From positions 1 to 7,290 of the forward strand of contig JAGUYA010000161.1 of NCBI GenBank assembly GCA_020061545.1: a stretch of 7,290 bases of DNA. Reading direction: 5' to 3'. Position 1 is the first letter of the stretch, and the number at the start of each line of letters is the position of its first letter. The stretch comes from Candidatus Omnitrophota bacterium. GTDB lineage: Bacteria; Omnitrophota; Gorgyraeia; Gygaellales; Profunditerraquicolaceae. The notes under the pieces were generated by a model that was not told where the DNA came from, ran no database searches, and was given only the letters and a program-made list of their open reading frames with translations. The position numbers were made by a program, and so were the translations under genes. This document shows, piece by piece, positions 1-5,728 of the stretch.

Positions 1-7
1 AGGGAAT

Positions 8-721
8 TCAGCTGCGTACTTTGGAAATAATGAACAAGACCTGGTCTAAATCCAATACCGCTCCCTTGTCTTTTATATAAATCTTAAAGAAAACCCCTTC
101 ATTATCAATCACGTTGCAATCAAAGTAATTACCTGGCTTACCCAGATTATAATTAATAAACCCTTTTTTATCCGCAACCTTGAATTGCACCATCCTTACA
201 TTCTCCTGCCTGCCTAAATCAGGAATAAAGATACCTTTCATAATCACAAAGAAGGCATCCGTAAGGTTTTCTGTATCCTTTAACTTAGCGTACATTACAC
301 GCCTGATGAATTTATAGTTGTCAATTATCCCTTGTCTCTTTAACTGAGGAAATAAATCTATAAAAAAATTAGGAGGTTCATGAAGAAGATAAATAACCGC
401 CCCGCTATGTTGACTTCTCTTCTTTTTATAATAAACCTTTTTTATGGCTTCCTGAACTACATCAAAACCCTTGGGTACAGCGATTTCCATTTTAGGGAAC
501 TTAAGGGTGAGTAATTCTGCGAAATATTCTTTATTTATATCAAGGTTAACTATCCTCTCTTCCGGAGCCAGGCATAATATGGGTATTTTCTGACAGGTAC
601 CCACGCCGGTCTCAAGGTATAATTTCAAAATGGATGGCCCCCCAAATTTAGCTACAAACAAAATAGCAAGTAACAAAATAATAGCAAGAGAAATATATCT
701 TCCGGTCGTATTCCTTTTCAT
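8..721 (-). CDS. Hypothetical protein with N-terminal membrane anchor
   Basis: 237 residues that I do not recognise. A basic start (MKRNTTGR) is followed by one hydrophobic helix (~10-24, ISLAIILLLAILFVA) without an obvious signal-peptidase or lipobox site, suggesting a single anchor with the rest outside the cytoplasm. Two cysteines lie near the membrane (C43, C50) and one near the end (C202). The remainder mixes short beta-like stretches (KMEIAVPKGFDVV, SGAVIYLLHEPP, VRMVQFKVADKKGF, VFFKIYIKDKG) with basic segments, giving an alpha/beta look, but no catalytic motif stands out. The ATG at 721 follows a weak AAAGAG. It is 13 bp downstream of panB, so it probably shares the transcript, though its function need not relate to pantothenate. 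The TGA is at 8-10, so the gene is complete. Confidence 0.8.
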   Translation of the reverse strand: MKRNTTGRYISLAIILLLAILFVAKFGGPSILKLYLETGVGTCQKIPILCLAPEERIVNLDINKEYFAELLTLKFPKMEIAVPKGFDVVQEAIKKVYYKKKRSQHSGAVIYLLHEPPNFFIDLFPQLKRQGIIDNYKFIRRVMYAKLKDTENLTDAFFVIMKGIFIPDLGRQENVRMVQFKVADKKGFINYNLGKPGNYFDCNVIDNEGVFFKIYIKDKGAVLDLDQVLFIISKVRS

Positions 722-734
722 TATCTCTTTAGCT

Positions 735-1571
735 TTAGCCTAATTTCTTCAGTTCCTCTTCTTTTATGGTAAAGCTATGGTTTTTAGTAGGGAACTTACC
801 TTCTATTACCTCTTTTTTGTAATCTTCTATCGCCTCTGAGATCAAGGGAGCTAGGTTAATATATTTCTTGACGAATTTAGGAGTGAAGCGCTCAAAGAGA
901 CCCAGTAAATCATACGTCACCAAAACCTGACCGTCGCAATTTATCCCCGCGCCAATACCAATAGTGGGAATCTTTAAATTCTTCGTAATCATTTCTGCGA
1001 TTTTATCCGGCACGCACTCTAGGACAAGAGAAAAACAACCCAGTTTCTCTAATGCTTGAGCCTCGTCAATTAAACGCCTTGCCTGTTCCGCATCTTTCCC
1101 TTGCACCTTGAACCCACCTAATTTATCCGCGGTCTGCGGAGTTAAACCAATATGACCCATCACAGGAATTCCTGCGTTTATAATTTGTGCAGTTACTTCT
1201 AAACAACGGTCAAACCATTCCAATTTTACGGCATCGCATTTAGCTTCTTCCATAAAACGCTTGGCATTTTTCACTGACTCTTGAGGATTTATTTGATAGG
1301 ATTCGTAGGGCATATCGCCAATGACCAAGGCATGTTTTACAGCGCGGGTGACTGCTTTAGCATGATGAATCATCTCTGTCATGCCCACCTTAGTTGTGGA
1401 ATCCAAACCCAAGACCACATTGGCTACAGAATCACCCACTAAAATCATATCAATACCTGCCCTATCTACCAAAGATGCTAAAGGATAATCATAGGCAGTG
1501 AGCATGGTAATCTTGCGTTTATTTTTCATTGAAAGAATATCTTGAATTGTAATCTTCTTATTATCTTCCAT
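735..1571 (-). CDS. panB: 3-methyl-2-oxobutanoate hydroxymethyltransferase (PanB)
   Basis: 278 residues, normal for the family. This cytoplasmic TIM-barrel enzyme transfers a hydroxymethyl group from 5,10-methylene-tetrahydrofolate to 2-oxoisovalerate, giving ketopantoate, the first committed step to pantothenate and CoA. Expected residues are in place: TAYDYPLASLVDRAGIDMIL (~25-44), metal ligands D47 (LVGDS), D86 (IGDMPYES) and E118 (KLEW), catalytic E185 (LVLECVP), plus GHIGLTPQ (139-146) and GIGAG (205-209). The C-terminus keeps the usual FP-x-x-x-HSF. The start is fixed by a good AGAGG site. It lies 18 bp after nfnB and 13 bp before the next gene, so it is probably co-transcribed. panC and panD are not in the window. 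Nothing is abnormal in the gene; its operon partners are not the usual pantothenate genes. Confidence 0.98.
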   Translation of the reverse strand: MEDNKKITIQDILSMKNKRKITMLTAYDYPLASLVDRAGIDMILVGDSVANVVLGLDSTTKVGMTEMIHHAKAVTRAVKHALVIGDMPYESYQINPQESVKNAKRFMEEAKCDAVKLEWFDRCLEVTAQIINAGIPVMGHIGLTPQTADKLGGFKVQGKDAEQARRLIDEAQALEKLGCFSLVLECVPDKIAEMITKNLKIPTIGIGAGINCDGQVLVTYDLLGLFERFTPKFVKKYINLAPLISEAIEDYKKEVIEGKFPTKNHSFTIKEEELKKLG

Positions 1572-1578
1572 ATTTTAA

Positions 1579-1583
1579 CCTCT
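1579..1583 (-). promoter_or_regulatory. Ribosome binding site of panB
   Basis: AGAGG on the minus strand, 7 nt before the ATG at 1571 and just after the nfnB stop. It is the best placed Shine-Dalgarno in the window and fixes the panB start. Confidence 0.7.
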
Positions 1584-1587
1584 AAAA

Positions 1588-1621
1588 TTACTAGTTACTC
1601 GTTACTGGTTTACTAGTTACT
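1588..1621. repeat. TTACTAGTTACT direct repeats at the nfnB 3' end
   Basis: Two perfect 12-bp copies of TTACTAGTTACT (1588-1599 and 1610-1621) are 22 bp apart, with a further GTTACT (1601-1606) between. They encode the last residues of NfnB (SVTSKPVTSN), and the TAG stop at 1591-1593 lies inside the copy nearest panB. Confidence 0.75.
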
Positions 1622-3048
1622 GATTTAATATATTTATCTATTGCTACTGCTGCTTTTTTACCCGCACCCATTGCCGAAATCACCGTATCCGCACCGCTAA
1701 TAATATCTCCTCCGGCAAAAACTCCAGGCAGAGAAGTCATAAAGTTCTCATCTACCCAAATTGTCCCATCCTCTTTTGTCTTAAGACCCACAGTGGCTTT
1801 GGGTAATAGCGGGTTAGGGTTTTGGCCAATAGCCACAATCACAGTGTCCACCTCTAAAATAAAATTAGAATCTTTTATGGGCACAGGTCTTCTCCTGCCT
1901 GAAGCATCAGGTTCGCCTAATTCCATGGCTATACATTCTAATCCGCCTACGAACCCCCTTCCGTCATCTATTATCCTGATGGGCTGGGTTAATATCTTAA
2001 AAGGGACACCTTCATCCTTGGCATTCTGGATTTCTTCTTTGCGGGCGGGCATTTCGTTTTCTGTGCGGCGATAAACTAAGGTGACCTGCCTGCCTAATCT
2101 TAAAGCTACCCTGGCGCAATCAAAAGCTACGTTTCCTCCACCAATGACTACTACCTTCTGGCCTATATTAATTGGCGTGGCGTATTCAGGAAATTTATAC
2201 GCCTTCATCAGATTCACGCGGGTTAAAAACTCATTAGCAGAATAAACGCGGTCTAAATTTTCACCGGGTATACCTAAGAATTGCGGAAGACCCGCACCTG
2301 TACCAATAAATATGGACTGGAATCCTTCTTTTCCCGCCTCTGGCGGGATCCCGCTTCCGCGGGAAAATAAATCCTGGAGGCTATAAGTATTACCGATAAG
2401 CGTATCTGTTTTTATATCCACACCCAGACTTTTTATATAATCAACTTCATTCCGGACTATTTTTTTAGGCAACCTGAATTCAGGTATGCCATACATCAAC
2501 ACGCCGCCCGGAAGATGTAAAGATTCAAAGAGGGTTACTTGATAGCCCATCTTGGCCAAATCCGCAGCACAGGTTAAGCCTGCGGGACCAGAACCCACCA
2601 CCGCTACTTTATCAGTTTTTAGTTGTCGGTTTTCAGTCTTTAGATTATTTTTGTCTAACAACTGACAACTGACAACTGACAACTGATTCAATTCATAATC
2701 CGCAGCGTATCTTTCCAAGGCTCCGATGTTTATGGGAATTTTTTTTTTATTTAAAACACAGGTGGCTTCGCACTGGTCTTCTTGCGGGCAAACTCTGCCG
2801 CATATTGCCGGCAGATTATTTTTCTCTTTTATCAATGCTTGTGCCTCTTTCCTTTTACCCTCTTTAATTAATTTGATAAATGCGGGGATATCAATTTCTA
2901 CCGGACAACCCTTAACACAGGCCACATCTTTACATTGCAGACAACGGGCCGCTTCCTTTTCGGCCTCACTTTTAGAAAAACCCAAAGCCACTTCAAAAAA
3001 ATTTTTAATGCGAACTTTCGCTGGTTGTTGGGGAATTTTATTACGCAT
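1591..3048 (-). CDS. nfnB: NADH-dependent ferredoxin:NADP+ oxidoreductase, NADPH/FAD subunit (NfnB; GltD/GltA-like), with repeat insertions
   Basis: 485 residues from the ATG at 3048, versus about 465 for the family. NfnB bears the bifurcating FAD, NADP(H) site and two [4Fe-4S] clusters, and works with NfnA. Seen in order: Cys set C-x2-C-x4-C-x3-C at 36-48 (RCLQCKDVACVKGCPVEIDI), a second Cys set at 83-97 (AICGRVCPQEDQCEATC), FAD motif VVGSGPAGLTCA (~150), NADP motif VVVIGGGNVAFDCAR (~299), YRRTENEMPARKEE, and C-terminal GVFAGGDIISGADTV (~442). An in-frame GTG at 3063 would add five residues but lies in a repeat, and MRNKIP fits the family start. No Shine-Dalgarno is seen; the ATG is 2 nt past the Nramp stop, so reinitiation is likely. 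Three repeats are translated: residues ~120-146, ~228-240 and 476-485. A GltD role is possible but no gltB is present. Confidence 0.92.
   Translation of the reverse strand: MRNKIPQQPAKVRIKNFFEVALGFSKSEAEKEAARCLQCKDVACVKGCPVEIDIPAFIKLIKEGKRKEAQALIKEKNNLPAICGRVCPQEDQCEATCVLNKKKIPINIGALERYAADYELNQLSVVSCQLLDKNNLKTENRQLKTDKVAVVGSGPAGLTCAADLAKMGYQVTLFESLHLPGGVLMYGIPEFRLPKKIVRNEVDYIKSLGVDIKTDTLIGNTYSLQDLFSRGSGIPPEAGKEGFQSIFIGTGAGLPQFLGIPGENLDRVYSANEFLTRVNLMKAYKFPEYATPINIGQKVVVIGGGNVAFDCARVALRLGRQVTLVYRRTENEMPARKEEIQNAKDEGVPFKILTQPIRIIDDGRGFVGGLECIAMELGEPDASGRRRPVPIKDSNFILEVDTVIVAIGQNPNPLLPKATVGLKTKEDGTIWVDENFMTSLPGVFAGGDIISGADTVISAMGAGKKAAVAIDKYIKSVTSKPVTSN
2329..2367. repeat. GC-rich palindromic repeat inserted in frame in nfnB
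   Basis: The outer stem TTTTCCCGC/GCGGGAAAA (2329-2337 with 2359-2367) is perfect over 9 bp. Inside are CCCGCC-TCT-GGCGGG (2333-2347), the 12-bp perfect palindrome GCGGGATCCCGC (2343-2354), and CCCGC-TTCC-GCGGG (2350-2363). It encodes residues ~228-240 of NfnB (SRGSGIPPEAGK), which interrupt the usual run from the helix ending in LQDLF to the FxxIFIGTGAG strand. Confidence 0.85.
2612..2690. repeat. CAACTGA tandem repeat with inverted partner inside nfnB
   Basis: Four perfect CAACTGA units run head to tail at 2659-2686. A degenerate inverted counterpart (TCAGTT, AGTTGTC, TTTTCAGT) lies at 2612-2638, with an A/T-rich spacer between, so the RNA could form an imperfect hairpin. It encodes the segment from NQLSVVSCQL to QLKTDK (residues ~120-146), between the iron-sulfur domain and the FAD motif, where family members have a short linker. 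Confidence 0.85.
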
Positions 3049-3050
3049 AT

Positions 3051-4385
3051 TTAATAAGCCCACAACTTACGGAATGTAAGTGCTCGCCACAAAACGTTGG
3101 CGAGTCCGCCAATATTCTTGGCGGAAACGTAAGTTGTTTGGGCAAATTCTATAAAATATGCTGCTAATAATCCTAATGAAAGGCCAATCATTAATATAAC
3201 TGTAGATATTGACAAGGCATTATAGATTTTAGAATTCGTATACTTGCCCATCAGGCGCCTATTATTAACCAGAAGAAGCATAAAAATTAAGACGAACGGC
3301 AAAAGCATGCCGTTTGTGGCTTGGGAAATAAGCATAATGGGAATAAGCTTAACGTTAGGAAGTAATATTATTCCCGCACCAATAACTATTATAGCGGTAT
3401 AAAGCGCATAAAACTGCGGCGCTTCTCTGAAACGTCGGTTAACACCTACCTCCCACCCCATTCCTTCACAAACGGAATATGCGGTGGACAGAGGCAATAT
3501 ACAGGCGGAGAAAACCGATGCATTTAGAAGGCCGAAGGCAAAAAGATAAAAACAATACTGGCCTGCTAACGGCCTAAGAGCCAGGGCTGCCTCTTTCGCA
3601 GACTCTATTCTTATGCCGTGCTTAAACAAAGTATTCGCGCAAACTACCACAATAAAAACAGCGATGATGTTGACCACAAATGCGCCTATGATTACATCGA
3701 GCCTGCTATATTTATAATTCTTTAATTTTATCTCTTTCTCTACCACCGAAGACTGCTGGTAAAATTGCATCCAGGGAGCAATGGTAGTCCCGATTACACC
3801 TATAAGCATCATAAGATATGCCTTGTTAAACTGAAATGCCGGCTTTATTGAACTGGTAACCACTTCGTTCCAATCGGGTTTCGATAAAAAGCCAGAGATG
3901 ATATAGGATACATAGAACAAACAGGCAAGTAAAAATACTTTTTCCACGGATTTATAAGTTCCTTTAACTATCAGCCACCAGACAAAAAGAGCGCACAGCG
4001 GAACCAGTATATATTTACTTATCCCGAACAATTCTGCGCTAGCAGCAATCCCGGCGAATTCTGAAATGGTGTTAAAAAGATTGGACAATATCAAAACCAT
4101 CATCGCATAAAAGGTAACCCTTACTCCAAACTCTTCCCTAATCAGGTCTGCCAGACCCTTACCGGTCACCACTGCCATACGGCTGCACATCTCCTGGATA
4201 ATTACTAGGGCCACAATAATAGGGATAAATGACCAGATCAGCGAATAGCCAAAATGCGCACCTGCTACTGAATAAGTGGTAATTCCGCCGGCATCGTTGT
4301 CTACGTTTGCCGTAATAATACCCGGCCCCATTACCGAAAGAAAGATGAGCGTATTCCTCCAGAATCTGCGTAGTTCCTTCTTCAT
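3051..4385 (-). CDS. Nramp-family divalent metal transporter, divergent metal site (NRMT-like, possibly Mg2+)
   Basis: 444 residues with about 11 hydrophobic helices, the LeuT-fold Nramp (SLC11) layout. Helix 1 reads GPGIITANVDNDAGGITTYS; aligned with the family, DPGN becomes D31-A-G-G34, so the Asp ligand is kept and the Asn is Gly. Helix 6 reads GTTIAPWMQFYQQS; the MPH motif becomes A203-P-W, so the methionine ligand of Mn/Fe transporters is Ala and the preceding Ala position is Thr200. Loss of this Met is a hallmark of Nramp-related magnesium transporters, so Mg2+ or broad divalent import is more likely than strict Mn2+/Fe2+ uptake. The start overlaps the MgtE-N/CBS gene by 4 bp. The last ~30 residues after helix 11 are encoded by a branched palindromic repeat, so the tail is not ancestral. 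The TAA lies 2 nt before the nfnB ATG. Family certain; substrate inferred. Confidence 0.93.
   Translation of the reverse strand: MKKELRRFWRNTLIFLSVMGPGIITANVDNDAGGITTYSVAGAHFGYSLIWSFIPIIVALVIIQEMCSRMAVVTGKGLADLIREEFGVRVTFYAMMVLILSNLFNTISEFAGIAASAELFGISKYILVPLCALFVWWLIVKGTYKSVEKVFLLACLFYVSYIISGFLSKPDWNEVVTSSIKPAFQFNKAYLMMLIGVIGTTIAPWMQFYQQSSVVEKEIKLKNYKYSRLDVIIGAFVVNIIAVFIVVVCANTLFKHGIRIESAKEAALALRPLAGQYCFYLFAFGLLNASVFSACILPLSTAYSVCEGMGWEVGVNRRFREAPQFYALYTAIIVIGAGIILLPNVKLIPIMLISQATNGMLLPFVLIFMLLLVNNRRLMGKYTNSKIYNALSISTVILMIGLSLGLLAAYFIEFAQTTYVSAKNIGGLANVLWRALTFRKLWAY
3059..3142. repeat. Branched palindromic repeat covering the Nramp 3' end and nfnB start region
   Basis: An outer stem pairs CCCACAACTTACG (3059-3071) with CGTAAGTTGTTTGGG (3128-3142). 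It encloses two perfect 7-bp hairpins: CTCGCCA/TGGCGAG (3083-3089 with 3098-3104) and CCGCCAA/TTGGCGG (3106-3112 with 3118-3124). A competing hairpin, ACTTAC/GTAAGT (3065-3070 with 3076-3081), shares one strand of the outer stem. The element is GC-richer than its surroundings, reads through in frame as Nramp residues ~415-442, and ends 10 nt before the likely nfnB ATG. It resembles REP/MITE-type or protein-coding palindromic elements. Confidence 0.8.
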
Positions 4386-5728
4386 ATCTTCGCCCGTATC
4401 TTAATCTTCTTTAACCTGCGCCAGGCAATGGCAATAACCTGGCTTAAAACGTCATCTACTGTAATAATACCCTGCAGGATATTATTTTTATCCACTACCG
4501 GGATACTGTAATATTTATATTTCTCCATAAGATAGGCCACTTCTTTCACGCTTGAATCCAAATGCACGGAGTAAATCTTAGGAAAGGCGGCATTCTGTAT
4601 GGGGTCCTGAGGATTAGCCAATATCAGGCGCCTGAAATTTGTTGAGCCTATAAGATGATTATTTTCATCTATAATATAAATAAACTGTGCGGGTTCTACC
4701 TTAAAAGAACGCTCTTTAATCTGATTTAATACCGCCTCCACAGTGGCATCCTTGGAAAAAGCCATATACTCTGTAGTCATCAGTCCACCGGCAGAGTCGC
4801 TGGAATACCCTAAAAGCTGGGAGAGTTTTTTGGACTGCTTACTTTCCATCAGGCTTAAAATTTCATACGTGGTATCCCGCGGCAATCTCTCTAAGAAATC
4901 CGTGGCTTCGTCCGAAGGAATATTGTTCAGGATTTCTACCGTTTCCTGGCGAGTCAAATCTTCTATCAATGATTTTTGCGTTCTAAAATCAATATTAATA
5001 AAAATGCGCGCCTTGGTAGTTAAATCCAAGGATTTAAAAAGCGCGATTTGGTCTTTGGCATTTAAGTCCAAAAATATTTCTCCTAAATCTGCAGCAGGAA
5101 TGTTACGGAGGTGTTTGTGTGCCACATCTATCTTTATGGTCATACTTACGGGATTTATAGAAAGTGGCTGGATGTGTTTCCAGGAAATCAGCTGCTCTTT
5201 CTTAAGATATGCCGCGTTTCTATTAAATATCTTCAGCAGGAAATCTACTAAACCTTCAAATCCTAAACGCCGGATAAGCCCCTGGGTGCTGATATCCACA
5301 TGGGCAACCATTAAAGAGTGGTCTACAAAAAGCAAGTGTATATCATTCACGCGGATAACCTTGTGGTTATAGACATCTACCACCTGCTGGTCCAGGATAT
5401 CCCGGCGTAAGGTCAGTTCTTCTTTGCTGTCGTGTTTTTCTTGAAATTTAACCTCTGATTTGCTGATTTTAAGCCGGATATCTTTATCGTCTATCTCTTG
5501 AATATCTGACCAGCTAATCACCGCATACTCATGATTAGGAAAACCTCTGCGGATAATCAGGTGCGTAGATTGGGGATAAATCTCAGTAGATTTAACGATA
5601 ATATCGTATAATTTTCCCACCCACTCTCCGTTTTTATCAAAGACAGACCTATCTATTAACAGGGAAAAATAAATAAACATCTTTTTTGCTTTCTCTTGTA
5701 TAACCTCTGGCTTTTCCTGATTATTCAT
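4382..5728 (-). CDS. PRC-like / MgtE N-domain / CBS-pair protein without a channel domain; putative metal sensor of the adjacent Nramp transporter
   Basis: 448 residues, apparently soluble. In order: two related N-terminal segments that resemble PRC barrels (~20-92, with LIDRSVFDKNGEWVGKLYD; ~107-165, with DILDQQVVDVYNHKVIRVND); an MgtE N superhelical domain (~205-312, repeated short helices such as LNNIPSDEATDFLERLP, ending in the diagnostic DSAGGLMTTEY at 311-321); then a CBS pair (~318-437, second repeat YYSIPVVDKNNILQGIITVDD). In MgtE channels the N and CBS domains bind Mg2+ in the cytoplasm and close the pore. Here the ~180-residue transmembrane domain is absent and the protein ends in a Lys/Arg-rich tail (RRLKKIKIRAKI). 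It overlaps nfnA upstream and the Nramp gene downstream by 4 bp each (ATGA), implying translational coupling with the transporter. Domain calls for MgtE-N and CBS are firm, the PRC call is moderate, and control of the transporter is inferred from context. Confidence 0.88.
   Translation of the reverse strand: MNNQEKPEVIQEKAKKMFIYFSLLIDRSVFDKNGEWVGKLYDIIVKSTEIYPQSTHLIIRRGFPNHEYAVISWSDIQEIDDKDIRLKISKSEVKFQEKHDSKEELTLRRDILDQQVVDVYNHKVIRVNDIHLLFVDHSLMVAHVDISTQGLIRRLGFEGLVDFLLKIFNRNAAYLKKEQLISWKHIQPLSINPVSMTIKIDVAHKHLRNIPAADLGEIFLDLNAKDQIALFKSLDLTTKARIFINIDFRTQKSLIEDLTRQETVEILNNIPSDEATDFLERLPRDTTYEILSLMESKQSKKLSQLLGYSSDSAGGLMTTEYMAFSKDATVEAVLNQIKERSFKVEPAQFIYIIDENNHLIGSTNFRRLILANPQDPIQNAAFPKIYSVHLDSSVKEVAYLMEKYKYYSIPVVDKNNILQGIITVDDVLSQVIAIAWRRLKKIKIRAKI

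Noticed and set aside
2659..2686. CRISPR-like repeats (CAACTGA units)
   Set aside because: Units are 7 bp and contiguous with no spacers, and they lie in a coding frame.
1591..3048. Glutamate synthase small subunit (GltD)
   Set aside because: The family is shared, but no gltB is present while an NfnA subunit is encoded in the same operon, so NfnB is the better call.
2726..3079. 117-codon plus-strand open frame
   Set aside because: Antisense to the nfnB cysteine-cluster region, which is strongly conserved on the minus strand.
3059..3142. Intrinsic terminator after the Nramp gene
   Set aside because: The stems are strong, but no U-run follows in either direction, most of the element is coding, and the next gene starts 10 nt later.
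3051..4385. mntH (Mn2+/H+ symporter)
   Set aside because: The DPGN and MPH motifs that define MntH-type metal selectivity are not intact, so the symbol was withheld.
4743..5372. 209-codon open frame on the plus strand
   Set aside because: It is antisense to the MgtE-N/CBS gene, which has clear domain motifs; the antisense translation shows no recognisable motif and no Shine-Dalgarno-led start.
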